Assembly (NCBI RefSeq): GCF_902729435.1
Contig: NZ_CACVCG010000057.1
Coordinates: 1 to 64,000 of the forward strand
Direction: 5' to 3'
Length of the DNA stretch: 64,000 nucleotides
DNA from: Magnetospirillum sp. UT-4
Lineage (GTDB): Bacteria; Pseudomonadota; Alphaproteobacteria; Rhodospirillales; Magnetospirillaceae
In this document: piece by piece, positions 8,731-17,522 of the stretch
How positions within the stretch are numbered: position 1 is the first letter of the stretch
How the letters are laid out: each line of letters starts with the position of its first letter
Translations under genes and position numbers: made by a program
The notes under the pieces: model-generated
Databases searched by the model: none
What the model was told of the DNA's origin: nothing
What the model saw: only the letters and a program-made list of their open reading frames with translations

Positions 8731-8757
8731 CTCGATTTCGTGGTCTCGATTTCGTGG
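8731..8757. repeat. Tandem 13-bp repeat CTCGATTTCGTGG
   Basis: Two identical copies (8731-8743 and 8745-8757), one base apart, in the gap between the ctrA stop and gshA. A recent small duplication is the simplest reading. A protein-binding role upstream of gshA is possible but unsupported. Confidence 0.6.
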
Positions 8758-8782
8758 CCGCACCCTTTGGTGGCAGCCCGGC

Positions 8783-9511
8783 TCAGTGGGCGGCGAGGTG
8801 GTTTTCGCCGCCGGCGCCGCCGCGGGCGGGGGCGCCCTCGGGGTCGCGCAGCACGTAGCCGCGGCCCCACACCGTCTCGATGTAGCTGTCGCCGCCGGTG
8901 GCCGCCGCCAGCTTCTTCCGGAGCTTGCAGATGAAGACGTCGATGATCTTCAGCTCCGGCTCGTCGATGCCGCCGTAAAGATGGTTGAGGAACTGCTCCT
9001 TGGTCAGGGTCTGGCCCTTGCGCAGGGACAGCAGTTCCAGGATGCCGTATTCCTTGGCGGTCAGGTGCAGCGGCTCGGCCTCGACCTCGACGGTGCGCTG
9101 GTCCAGGTTCACCGCCAGCTTGCCGGTCTTGATGATGGATTGCGCATGACCCTTCGAGCGGCGCACGATGGCCTGGATGCGGGCCACCAGCTCGCCGCGG
9201 TCGAAGGGCTTGGTCAGGTAGTCGTCGGCGCCGAAGCCCAGGCCCTTGATCTTCTTGTCCGGCTCGGTCAGGCCCGACAGGATGAGCACCGGCGTCTCGA
9301 CCCGGGCGGCGCGCAGCCGGCGCAGCACCTCGTAGCCGTCCATGTCGGGCAGCATCAGGTCGAGCAGGATGATGTCGTAGTCGTACAGCTTGCCGATCTC
9401 GAGACCGTCCTCGCCGAGCGCGGTGGCATCGACCACCATTCCCTCGGCCTTCAGCATGGTCTCGATGACTTGGGCCATCGTCCGGTCGTCCTCGACTACC
9501 AGCACTCGCAT
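8783..9511 (-). CDS. ctrA: Cell-cycle/motility response regulator CtrA
   Basis: 242-residue OmpR-type regulator. REC domain (1-118) with acidic pocket Glu7/Asp8/Asp9, phospho-acceptor Asp51 in LLDLMLPD, and Lys in TKPF. Winged-helix DNA-binding domain (125-230) with [23 protein letters not shown] and the recognition region [15 protein letters not shown], near-identical in style to Caulobacter CtrA. CtrA controls flagellar, division and chemotaxis genes; outside Caulobacterales it is often non-essential and mainly drives motility, which fits the divergent fliI. The C-terminus has a Gly/Ala-rich extension ending in LAAH rather than the plain Ala-Ala degradation tag of Caulobacter, so ClpXP turnover may differ. 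Upstream DNA carries a possible self-regulated promoter. Confidence 0.95.
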   Translation of the reverse strand: MRVLVVEDDRTMAQVIETMLKAEGMVVDATALGEDGLEIGKLYDYDIILLDLMLPDMDGYEVLRRLRAARVETPVLILSGLTEPDKKIKGLGFGADDYLTKPFDRGELVARIQAIVRRSKGHAQSIIKTGKLAVNLDQRTVEVEAEPLHLTAKEYGILELLSLRKGQTLTKEQFLNHLYGGIDEPELKIIDVFICKLRKKLAAATGGDSYIETVWGRGYVLRDPEGAPARGGAGGENHLAAH

Positions 9512-9552
9512 CGTGGGTATCCCGTTTCAGCCCGCGTATTGAGGATGTGGTA

Positions 9553-9581
9553 ACCATAAGGGGGTATCGTGGCGACTTCAA
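9553..9581 (-). promoter_or_regulatory. Candidate ctrA promoter with overlapping CtrA-like half-site
   Basis: On the minus strand TTGAAG (9576-9581) is followed after 17 bp by TATGGT (9553-9558), 4 of 6 at each box. On the plus strand GTAACCAT (9550-9557) matches the CtrA-type TTAACCAT element at 7 of 8 positions and overlaps the -10. Autoregulation is the natural guess, as known for Caulobacter ctrA, but this is inference from sequence. Confidence 0.4.
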
Positions 9582-9676
9582 GGCGCCCGGCAATCCCGAG
9601 GGTCACGATTAGGGATGGTCTCTCATCCCAAGGATGCGGCGCCCCGTCCTTTCGGTCATGACTTGGAGAGTGCGGG

Positions 9677-11029
9677 TTGAAGTTCCTCGTGCGTAATCTG
9701 GTCGGCGACCTCGACCGGCTGAACGGCATCCAGGTCTACGGCCGGGTGGCCGGGGTCCAGGGCATGCTGATCGAGGCCGGCGGCGTGCAGCGCCAGCTGT
9801 CGGTGGGCGACCGCTGCAACGTCATCGCCCGCGACGGCCGGCCGGTGCCGTGCGAGGTGGTGGGCTTCCGCCAGGGCCGCGCCCTCCTGATGCCGTTCGT
9901 CGCCATCGACGGAATCGGCCTGGGCTGCCGCACCGAGGTCCAGGATTCGGAGCCGGTGATCTATCCCGACCGCCATTGGCTGGGCCGGGTGGTCAACGCC
10001 TTCGGCCAGCCGGTGGACGGATTGGGCGGGCTGCCCATGGGCGATCTCGCCTATCCCATCCGGGCGCGGCCGCCCTCGGCCCACGCCCGCCAGCGGGTGG
10101 CCGGCAAGGTCGATCTGGGGGTGCGCTCGGTCAACGCCTTCCTCACCATGTGCCGCGGCCAGCGCATGGGCATCTTCGCCGGCTCGGGCGTCGGCAAGTC
10201 GTCGATCCTGTCGATGATGGCGCGCAACACCAGCTGCGACGTCTCGGTGATCGGGCTGATCGGCGAACGCGGCCGCGAGGCGCGCGAGTTCATCGAGGAC
10301 GATCTCGGGCCCGAGGGCATGAAGCGCTCGGTGGTGGTGGTCTCGACCTCGGACGAAAGCCCGCTGATGCGCCGCCAGGCCGCCTATCTCACCCTGTCGG
10401 TGGCGGAATTCTTCCGCGACCAGGGTCTGGACGTGCTGTGCATGATGGATTCGGTCACCCGCTTCGCCATGGCCCAGCGCGAGATCAGCCTGTCGGCGGG
10501 CGAGCCGCCGGCCTCGAAGGGCTACACCCCCACCGTCTTCGCCGAGCTGCCGCGCCTGCTGGAGCGGGCCGGGCCGGGCACCGCCAAGGGCTCCATCACC
10601 GGCCTGTTCACCGTGCTGGTGGACGGCGACGACCACAACGAGCCCATCGCCGACGCGGTGCGCGGCATCCTCGACGGCCATCTGGTGCTCGATCGCGCCA
10701 TTGCCGACCGGGGCCGCTATCCGGCGGTCAACATCCTGCGCTCGGTGTCGCGCACCATGCCCGGCTGCAACAATGCCGAGGAGAACGCCCTGATCAGCCG
10801 GGCCCGGCGCCTGCTCGCCACCTACGAGGACATGGCCGAGCTGATCCGCCTGGGCGCCTATCGCCGCGGCACCGATCCGGCGGTGGACGAGGCCATGCAC
10901 TATTATCCCCTGATCGAGGCCTTCCTCGGCCAATCCAAGACCGACGCCACGTCGTTACGCGACTGCTACGCCGCCCTGGCCCAGATCCTGGCCATGCCGT
11001 TCGAGGGCGACGGCATGGGGGGGCGCTAG
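9677..11029 (+). CDS. fliI: Flagellar export apparatus ATPase FliI
   Basis: 450-residue F1-beta-like ATPase that energises export through the flagellar type III apparatus. Visible: N-terminal beta-barrel-like domain (1-95), Walker A at about 169-176 (GSGVGKSS), [14 protein letters not shown], Walker B region in [18 protein letters not shown], and the family signature [27 protein letters not shown]. The start is TTG 9677, since GGAG lies 8 nt upstream and the protein from there aligns with the family in length. It is divergent from ctrA with 165 bp between, and followed 3 bp later by fliJ, so an operon is certain in practice. It could only be confused with a virulence-type SctN ATPase; the fliJ and ctrA context supports FliI. 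Confidence 0.94.
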   Translation: MKFLVRNLVGDLDRLNGIQVYGRVAGVQGMLIEAGGVQRQLSVGDRCNVIARDGRPVPCEVVGFRQGRALLMPFVAIDGIGLGCRTEVQDSEPVIYPDRHWLGRVVNAFGQPVDGLGGLPMGDLAYPIRARPPSAHARQRVAGKVDLGVRSVNAFLTMCRGQRMGIFAGSGVGKSSILSMMARNTSCDVSVIGLIGERGREAREFIEDDLGPEGMKRSVVVVSTSDESPLMRRQAAYLTLSVAEFFRDQGLDVLCMMDSVTRFAMAQREISLSAGEPPASKGYTPTVFAELPRLLERAGPGTAKGSITGLFTVLVDGDDHNEPIADAVRGILDGHLVLDRAIADRGRYPAVNILRSVSRTMPGCNNAEENALISRARRLLATYEDMAELIRLGAYRRGTDPAVDEAMHYYPLIEAFLGQSKTDATSLRDCYAALAQILAMPFEGDGMGGR

Positions 11030-11032
11030 GCG

Positions 11033-11473
11033 ATGGCCGGTTCGAAGGGCATCAAGACGCTGATCCGGCTGTCCAAGTTCGCCGTCGACGAGAAGCGCCG
11101 GGCACTCACCGCGCTGCAGGCGCGCGAGGACGAGATCCTGGGCGAGATCGCCCACCAGCAGGACCAGCTGGTCGAGGAACAGCGCATCGCCGGCGCCGAT
11201 TCCACCGGCGTCGGCTTCATCTACGGCGCCTACCAGCGCGCCTGGATGAACCACCGCGACGATTGCGAACGCTCGCTGGCCCTGGTGCGGGGCCAGATCG
11301 AGGCGGCCCGCGACGAACTGGCCGGCGCCTACCGCGAACTCAAGACCTACGAAATCACCCAGGCCAATCGCGAGAAGCGCGAACGCGAGGAGGCGGACCG
11401 CAAGGACCAGATCTTCCTCGACGAGGTCGGCCTCACCCAGTTCCGCCGCAAGGACATGACCGCCAACGATTGA
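11033..11473 (+). CDS. fliJ: Flagellar export protein FliJ
   Basis: 146 residues, almost entirely charged alpha helix with long heptad patterns (KRRALTALQAREDEILGEIAHQQDQL, then a second helix around 75-125), the antiparallel coiled coil expected of FliJ. FliJ sits in the FliI hexamer like the gamma subunit of F1 and escorts export chaperones. Sequence conservation of FliJ is low, so the call depends on fold, size and its place 3 bp behind fliI. No signal peptide, no membrane segment. Confidence 0.85.
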   Translation: MAGSKGIKTLIRLSKFAVDEKRRALTALQAREDEILGEIAHQQDQLVEEQRIAGADSTGVGFIYGAYQRAWMNHRDDCERSLALVRGQIEAARDELAGAYRELKTYEITQANREKREREEADRKDQIFLDEVGLTQFRRKDMTAND

Positions 11474-11555
11474 GTGGCGGGAACCAGCGCGGCGCGGTTG
11501 CCTTGCCGGGGGCGACGCGGTAAACCTACACTTCGGTTGACAGAATGGTTTCGCG

Positions 11556-12665
11556 ATGACCACTCCCACCCTGCCGCCGCCGGTCGATATCGATTCCGAC
11601 ACCAAGAAGGCCATCATCGACGGCCTGAAGAAGGTGTTGGCCCGCCTGCAGGAAGGCGGATTGGTGGATCAGGCGCTGTCCTACCAGGACCTGATTTCCC
11701 ACCCCGATGCCCTGGCCGGCTTCGTCACTGCCTTCGCCACCCACCGCGCCACCTGCGACGACATCGTCAAGCCCAGGGACGGCAGCGACCCGGTGCGCGA
11801 CGACGACGCGGCCCTGGTCTGCGGGGTGTCGCTGAACCAGATCCAGCAGTTGCTGGTCCGCACCTGCGCCAAGAAGGTCTTCGAGTCGGAAAAGACCCTG
11901 CAGACCGTCACCGAGACCAAGACCAAGACCGCCCTGTTCGGCCTGATCAAGAAGACCGAGCAGGTCGAGGTCCAGAAGATGGGCAACGACCCGGTCGAGG
12001 AGCGCAAGGTGCGCGAGCTGTCGCGCTATATCGCCTTCGGCTGGCAGCTGGCGCTGCTGCCGGCCTACCGCGAGCACCTTTCCTATCCGCAGATCATCGA
12101 GATCGGCGAGGACATCGTGGCACTGCATAGTGCCGAAGCGGTCGCCACCGTCGGCCAGTTCCCCCCCGATATCCTGAAAAAGGTCAAGGCCGCCGCCGGC
12201 CCCGACTTCGCAGACATCCTGGTGCACCGGCCCCAGGCCATCGCCGGCGTGGCGGTGTGGAACCGCGACATGTACGAGTTCTACCGCAAGACCCTGGGCG
12301 AGAAGGCCTGGGACTTCTTCGCCCGCGAGAAGGAATTCTTCAACGTCGTCGCCGCCCTCGACAAGGCCAACGCCAAGGTCTACGGCGACGTGCTGTGCTA
12401 CATCGCCGCCGAGAACCTGGAAGAGGTCCAGCGCCTCAACATCGACAAGGCCGAGGTGCTGGTGACCTCGATGAAATCGGCGTTCGGCGCCAAGGCGCCG
12501 GCAGTGCTGGGCCATCCCGGCCTGGCCAAGGCGATCCTGCGCCAGGTGGTCGATAACCTGCTGCACATGAGCCAGGAGAAGGACAAGCTGATGGTGTCCT
12601 TCGCCCTGACCTGCAAGGCCATGGTCCCCAACGTCCTGGACTGGCTGTCCAAGCAGCCGAAATAG
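11556..12665 (+). CDS. Unknown soluble protein downstream of fliIJ
   Basis: 369 residues that I do not recognise. No signal peptide, no membrane segment and no nucleotide-binding motif. It is mostly amphipathic helix, with a Thr/Lys-rich turn in the first half (TLQTVTETKTKTALFGL) and a second half containing YCAIAA-like helical stretches and two to three Cys residues. It follows fliJ by 82 bp, in which I see no terminator. Its TAG stop directly abuts the ATG of the transporter gene, so those two are translationally coupled. The neighbourhood suggests cotranscription with flagellar genes but gives no function. The frame is well supported by length and codon use. Confidence 0.75.
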   Translation: MTTPTLPPPVDIDSDTKKAIIDGLKKVLARLQEGGLVDQALSYQDLISHPDALAGFVTAFATHRATCDDIVKPRDGSDPVRDDDAALVCGVSLNQIQQLLVRTCAKKVFESEKTLQTVTETKTKTALFGLIKKTEQVEVQKMGNDPVEERKVRELSRYIAFGWQLALLPAYREHLSYPQIIEIGEDIVALHSAEAVATVGQFPPDILKKVKAAAGPDFADILVHRPQAIAGVAVWNRDMYEFYRKTLGEKAWDFFAREKEFFNVVAALDKANAKVYGDVLCYIAAENLEEVQRLNIDKAEVLVTSMKSAFGAKAPAVLGHPGLAKAILRQVVDNLLHMSQEKDKLMVSFALTCKAMVPNVLDWLSKQPK

Positions 12666-13910
12666 ATGCCCGGCCTGGTCCACAGCCTGGTCGGGCTGGC
12701 CGGCCTGGTCGCCATCGCGGTGCTGCTCTCCGAAGACCGTCGCCGGGTGTCGTGGCGCCTGCTGGCCGCCGGACTCGGCGGTCAGGTTCTGGTCGCCGCG
12801 CTGCTGCTGAAGGTGCCGGCGGCGAAGGCGGTGTTCATGGGCCTCAACCACCTGGTCGAGGCGCTGCAGGCGGCGACCCGGGCCGGCACCTCGTTCGTCT
12901 TCGGCTATGTCGGCGGCGGCGCGCCGCCCTTCGCCGTCAGCAATCCCGCCGCCTCGTTCGTGCTGGCCTTCGAGGCGCTGCCGCTGGTGCTGATCATGAG
13001 CGCGCTGTCGGCGCTGCTCTATCACTGGCGCATCCTGCCGCTGCTGGTGCGGGCGGTGGCGCGGGTGCTGGAACGCGCCTTCGGCCTGGGCGGCGCGGTG
13101 GGCATGAGCGCGGCGGCCATGCCGTTCCTGGGCATGATCGAATCGCCGCTGCTGATTCGGCCCTATATGGGCCAGCTGTCGCGGGGCGAGCTGTTCGTGG
13201 TGATGACCGGCGGCATGGCCACCATCGCCGGCACCGTGCTGGTGCTGTACGCCACCTTCCTGGCCGGGGTGGTGCCCGACGCCGTCGGCCACCTGCTCAC
13301 CGCCACCCTGGTCAGCGTGCCGGCGGCGGTGATGCTGGCCCGGGTGATGATCCCCGACGAGTGCCGCACCGGCGGCGGCAAGCCCATACACGCCGCCTAT
13401 GGCGGGGCCATGGACGCGGTGGTGCGCGGCACCCTGGACGGGCTGCAGCTGCTGGCCGCCATCGTCGCCATGCTGGTGGTGCTGGTGGCGCTGGTCAGCC
13501 TGGCCAACAGCGGCCTCGCCTTGCTGCCCGACATGGCCGGGGCGCCGCTGTCGCTGCAGCGGGCCATGGGGGTGGCGCTGGCGCCGCTGGCCTGGCTGAT
13601 GGGTATTCCCGCCGGCGAGATGATGACGGCCGGGGCGCTGATGGGCACCAAGCTGGTGCTGAACGAGCTGCTGGCCTATCTCGAGCTGGCCCGCCTGCCG
13701 GCCGAGGCGCTGTCCGAGCGCTCGCGCATCGTCATGACCTACGGGCTGTGCGGCTTCGCCAATCTGGGCTCGCTGGGGATCATGATCGCCGGCCTGGCCG
13801 CCATGGCGCCCGAACGCCGCGGCGAGATCGTCGCCCTGGGCGGCAAGGCCCTGGTCTCGGGAACGCTGGCGACCTCGATGACCGCGGCAGTGGTCGGACT
13901 GCTGCTGTAG
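12666..13910 (+). CDS. Concentrative nucleoside transporter, NupC/CNT family
   Basis: 414 residues with about 9-10 hydrophobic segments and no signal peptide. Family features seen: TSFVFGYVGGG near residue 80, MSALSALLYHWRILP, then GMSAAAMPFLGMIESPLLIRPYMGQLSR (the conserved re-entrant region that carries the nucleoside-contacting residues), MTGGMATIAGTVLVLY, and TYGLCGFANLGSLGIMIAG near the end. CNT proteins import nucleosides with H+ or Na+. Its ATG starts at the base after the stop of the upstream gene, so the pair forms one translational unit. Substrate preference cannot be read from sequence. Confidence 0.9.
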   Translation: MPGLVHSLVGLAGLVAIAVLLSEDRRRVSWRLLAAGLGGQVLVAALLLKVPAAKAVFMGLNHLVEALQAATRAGTSFVFGYVGGGAPPFAVSNPAASFVLAFEALPLVLIMSALSALLYHWRILPLLVRAVARVLERAFGLGGAVGMSAAAMPFLGMIESPLLIRPYMGQLSRGELFVVMTGGMATIAGTVLVLYATFLAGVVPDAVGHLLTATLVSVPAAVMLARVMIPDECRTGGGKPIHAAYGGAMDAVVRGTLDGLQLLAAIVAMLVVLVALVSLANSGLALLPDMAGAPLSLQRAMGVALAPLAWLMGIPAGEMMTAGALMGTKLVLNELLAYLELARLPAEALSERSRIVMTYGLCGFANLGSLGIMIAGLAAMAPERRGEIVALGGKALVSGTLATSMTAAVVGLLL

Positions 13911-14007
13911 AAATGCCGACAAGGCACTCGCCCCTTTGGCACCCCTGGTGTCAAACGAATATTTCGGCCACCCAGCCCGTTGACCATCCGTTTACAACGG
14001 CGCGGCG

Positions 14008-17000
14008 ATGCTGCATCTTTCTTCCATCATGATTGGCGCAGCGCCCAAACGGCTGTTGGTGATCGAGGACAATCCCGGCGACCAGCGGCTGATCGAGATC
14101 AAGCTTGGCGAGGCCATGCTGCCCTGGAAGGCCGATTGCCGGCCAACCTTGGCGGAAGGCCTGGCGCTGGCCAAATCACCGGATTACGAGTGCATCCTGG
14201 TCGATCTCGGCCTGCCCGACGCGTCCGGCATCGAATCGGTGGTCAAGGCCAAGGCGGTGGCACCCGGCACCGCGCTGGTGGTGCTGACCAGCCTGGACGA
14301 CGAGCGGGTCGCCCAGGACGCCATCCGCGCCGGCGCCCAGGATTACGTGGTCAAGTCGCTGGCGGGGCTCGAGCTGCTGCCCCGCGTCATCCGCCACGCC
14401 ATCGACCGCCAGCAGGCGCAGGCGGCACTGGAACTGTCCAACCGCACCAACGAGGCGCTGCTGGATGCCAGCCATGACCTCGCCTTGCTGCTGGATGCCG
14501 AGGGCCGCATCGTCACCGCCAATGCCCAGGCGCTGGAGCTGTTCGGCAAGCGCGACGACGAGGTGGCGGGCGTCGATGCCTTCGCGCTGATGCCGGATTC
14601 GGTGGCGACCGAGCGCCGCCGGTTCTTCGCCAAGGCCATGGCCGGCGGGCGGGCGGTGGAATTCGAGGACAGCGACGGCGTGCGCTGGTTCGCCAACCGC
14701 ATCCTGGCGGTGGCCGGCGGCCCGGCGGCCGAGCGCCGCTGCGCCCTGTTCTCACGCGACATCACCGCCGAGCGGGCGGCCGCCGAAGGCCTGGCCGAGG
14801 CCAAGGAGGAGGCCGAGCTGGCCAACCGGTCGAAGACCGAGTTCATGGCCCGCATGAGCCGCGACATCCGCACGCCCCTGAACGACGTGGTCGGCTTCGC
14901 CGAGATGATCGCCTCGGAGATGCTGGGGCCCATCGCCCCGCCGGGCTACCTGGAATACGCCAACTCGATCCTGGGATCGGGCAGCCAGATTCTCAAGCTG
15001 ATCGACCGCATCACCGACGTCTCGATGCTGGAATCGGCGCTGCTGAAGGACCAGGCCTCGTATCGCGACCTGGTCGAGCTGTCGCCCGATCTCATCTGCG
15101 TCTGCGTCGACGGGGTGATCGAACGCATCAACGCCGCCGGCTTGGGCATGCTGCGCGCCCCCTCGCCCAGCGCCTGCGAAGGGCGGATGTTCACCGATTT
15201 CGTCGAGCCCGAATACCGCGCCATCTTCGAGGCCGGCCTGGAAGCGCTGTACGAGGAGGAGCATCCGGTGCCGGTGAAGGTGGTCACCTTCGCCGGCCGC
15301 ATCCGCGACATCGAGCTGAACGCGGTGCTGCTGCGGCGCGAGGGCGGGCGCAGCGCCACCCTGCTGGTCGGCCGCGACACCACCGAGGTCACCGCCGCCA
15401 TGCGCGCGGTGGCGGCGCGCGAGCATCGCATCCGCGCCATCATGGACACCGTGCTGGACGGCATCGTCACCATCGACGAGCAGGGCATCATCGTCTCGGC
15501 CAACCTGTCGGTGGAACGTATCTTCGGCTATTCCCTGGCCGAGCTGGTCGGCGCCAACGTCTCGATCCTGATGCCCGACCCGGATGCCGGCAGCCATGAC
15601 GGCTACCTCGCCCGCTATATCGAGGGCGGCGGCGGCAACCTGATCGGGGCGGGGCGCGAGGTCATGGCCAAGCGCAAGGACGGCAGCCTGTTCCCGGTCC
15701 ACCTGTCGGTCTCGGAACTGCGCATCGACAAGCGCCGCCTGTTCACCGGCACCATCCGCGACCTCACCGAGAACAAGCAGCTGGCGCAGCGCGTCGCCTA
15801 CCTCGCCAACCACGATTCGCTGACCGACCTGCCCAACCGCTCGCTGCTGATCGACCGCATCGGCGAAGCGCTGGCGGCGGCGCGCGGCACCGGCCAGCAC
15901 GTGGCGGTGATGATCGTCGATCTGGACGGGTTCACCACCATCAACGATTCGCTGGGCCACGACGTCGGCAACGCGCTGCTGCGCGAGACGGCGCGCCGCC
16001 TGGCCCAATGTGCCGCGGCGCAGAGCGGCACCGCCGCCCGCCTGGCCGGCGACGAGTTCGCGGTGCTGGTCCCCCGCCTGCCCGATCTGGCGACGGTGAC
16101 CCAGGTGGTCGAACAGGTTCACGACAGCCTGCTGAAGCCCGCCGCCATCCTGGGCAACGAGGTCAACCTGCCGGTGGACATCGGCATCTCGGTGTTCCCG
16201 CGCGACGGCGAGGATGCGCTGGACCTCCTGAGGAACGCCGAGATGGCGCTGCACCAGGTCAAGAAGCGCCCCGACGAGCGGCTGGGCTTCTTCGACGCCG
16301 CCATGTCCTTCGCGGTGTCCGAGCGCCTGACCCTGGAGCGGTCGTTGAAGGACGCGCTGAAGGCCGGGCATTTCGAGCTGTTCTACCAGCCACAGGTGCG
16401 CCTGGCCGACTTCCAGCTGGTGGGCGCCGAGGCGCTGATCCGCTGGCGCCATCCCGAGCTGGGCATCATCGCGCCCGACAAGTTCATCCCGGTCGCCGAG
16501 GAGACCGGCCTGATCGTCGGCATGGGCCGCTGGGTGCTCGAGGAATCCTGCCGCAAGCTGAAGGTGTGGGAGGATATGGGCCTGTCCCACGTCCGCCTGG
16601 GGGTCAACATCTCGGGCCGCCAGTTCCGCGAGGCCGACCTCGCCGACACCGTCGCCGGGGTGATCGCCGACAGCCGCATCGACGCCCGCCGCCTCGACCT
16701 GGAACTGACCGAAAGCATGCTGATGATCGACGGCGAAGGCACCCTGCGGCTGCTGCGCCAGCTGGCCGGTCTCGGGGTGTCGCTGTCCATCGACGATTTC
16801 GGCACCGGCTATTCGTCGCTGGCCTACCTCAAGCGCTTCCCGGTCAACACGGTGAAGATCGACCGCGCCTTCGTGCGCGACCTCGACCATGACGAGGACG
16901 GGCGCACCATCGCCAATGCCATCATCTCCCTGGCCCACTCGCTGTCCATGAAGACCATTGCCGAGGGCGTCGAGACCGATTCCCAGGCCAGCCTGCTGGC

Positions 17001-17151
17001 CCGGCACGGATGCGACGAGATCCAGGGCTACCTGATCGGGCGACCGCTGCCGGCGGCCGAATTCGAGGCTTTCGCCGCCGGATGCGGTCGGGCATCGCTG
17101 CTCGACTCCAATGGCCGCCCCAATGACGCGAAAAAAGGGAGTGTGGGTTGA
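14008..17151 (+). CDS. REC-PAS-vestigial HisKA-PAS-GGDEF-EAL signalling protein
   Basis: 1047 residues acting on cyclic di-GMP. Order: receiver domain (about 12-130; LLVIEDNPGD, LVDLGLPD), PAS (145-250), a HisKA-like helix pair (265-345), PAS (350-465), PAS (475-600), GGDEF (615-770) and EAL (785-1035). The HisKA segment reads FMARMSRDIRTPL: the acceptor His is Arg285, and no HATPase domain follows, so it is a kinase relic or dimerisation module. GGDEF is AGDEF (680-684) with no RxxD inhibitory site in front. EAL keeps EALIRW (808-810) and DDFGTGYSSL (929-938), consistent with phosphodiesterase activity. The start may also be the ATG at 14029. The stop overlaps the start of the DivK-like regulator gene, tying the two together. 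Confidence 0.9.
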   Translation: MLHLSSIMIGAAPKRLLVIEDNPGDQRLIEIKLGEAMLPWKADCRPTLAEGLALAKSPDYECILVDLGLPDASGIESVVKAKAVAPGTALVVLTSLDDERVAQDAIRAGAQDYVVKSLAGLELLPRVIRHAIDRQQAQAALELSNRTNEALLDASHDLALLLDAEGRIVTANAQALELFGKRDDEVAGVDAFALMPDSVATERRRFFAKAMAGGRAVEFEDSDGVRWFANRILAVAGGPAAERRCALFSRDITAERAAAEGLAEAKEEAELANRSKTEFMARMSRDIRTPLNDVVGFAEMIASEMLGPIAPPGYLEYANSILGSGSQILKLIDRITDVSMLESALLKDQASYRDLVELSPDLICVCVDGVIERINAAGLGMLRAPSPSACEGRMFTDFVEPEYRAIFEAGLEALYEEEHPVPVKVVTFAGRIRDIELNAVLLRREGGRSATLLVGRDTTEVTAAMRAVAAREHRIRAIMDTVLDGIVTIDEQGIIVSANLSVERIFGYSLAELVGANVSILMPDPDAGSHDGYLARYIEGGGGNLIGAGREVMAKRKDGSLFPVHLSVSELRIDKRRLFTGTIRDLTENKQLAQRVAYLANHDSLTDLPNRSLLIDRIGEALAAARGTGQHVAVMIVDLDGFTTINDSLGHDVGNALLRETARRLAQCAAAQSGTAARLAGDEFAVLVPRLPDLATVTQVVEQVHDSLLKPAAILGNEVNLPVDIGISVFPRDGEDALDLLRNAEMALHQVKKRPDERLGFFDAAMSFAVSERLTLERSLKDALKAGHFELFYQPQVRLADFQLVGAEALIRWRHPELGIIAPDKFIPVAEETGLIVGMGRWVLEESCRKLKVWEDMGLSHVRLGVNISGRQFREADLADTVAGVIADSRIDARRLDLELTESMLMIDGEGTLRLLRQLAGLGVSLSIDDFGTGYSSLAYLKRFPVNTVKIDRAFVRDLDHDEDGRTIANAIISLAHSLSMKTIAEGVETDSQASLLARHGCDEIQGYLIGRPLPAAEFEAFAAGCGRASLLDSNGRPNDAKKGSVG

Positions 17152-17519
17152 TGGCCGGCACCGTCGTGATCGGCGAAGACAACCCCATGAACATGAAGCT
17201 GCTGGAGCAGGCGCTGACCATCGCCGGCTACCGGGTCGAGAAGTCCTCGGACGGTGACGGGCTGGTGGACCTGGCGGCCGGCTGCGACGCCAGGCTGATC
17301 CTGATGGACATCCAGCTGCCCAAGCAGTCGGGCATCGACCTGCTGCGCCAGATCAAGGCCGACGGGCGCACCGCCGCCATGCCGGTGCTGGCGGTGACCG
17401 CCTTCGCCGATCCCGATTCGGTGGCCGGCTTCCTCAAGGAAGGCTTCGACCAGGTCATCACCAAGCCGATCTCCATCCGCAAGTTGCTGGACGATGTGGC
17501 GGGGTATTGCGGGGACTAA
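17151..17519 (+). CDS. DivK-like single-domain response regulator
   Basis: 122 residues, a lone receiver domain with no output domain. Acidic pair Glu9/Asp10, phospho-acceptor Asp53 in LILMDIQLP, Thr83 in AVTAFA and Lys105 in ITKPISI. The strings EDNPMNMKLLEQAL, LMDIQLPKQSGIDLL and PVLAVTAFA are strikingly like Caulobacter DivK, which binds DivL and so links cell fate to CtrA phosphorylation. Its ATG shares its A with the stop of the upstream GGDEF-EAL gene (TGATG), so it is translationally coupled; in Caulobacter divK is likewise next to a GGDEF gene (pleD). It may be the true DivK or a paralogue; the rest of the genome would have to be compared. Confidence 0.8.
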   Translation: MAGTVVIGEDNPMNMKLLEQALTIAGYRVEKSSDGDGLVDLAAGCDARLILMDIQLPKQSGIDLLRQIKADGRTAAMPVLAVTAFADPDSVAGFLKEGFDQVITKPISIRKLLDDVAGYCGD

Positions 17520-17522
17520 CCT

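Noticed and set aside
11537-11542. TTGACA ahead of the gene at 11556
   Set aside because: It lies only 13 bp before the ATG, leaving no room for a -10 and start site.
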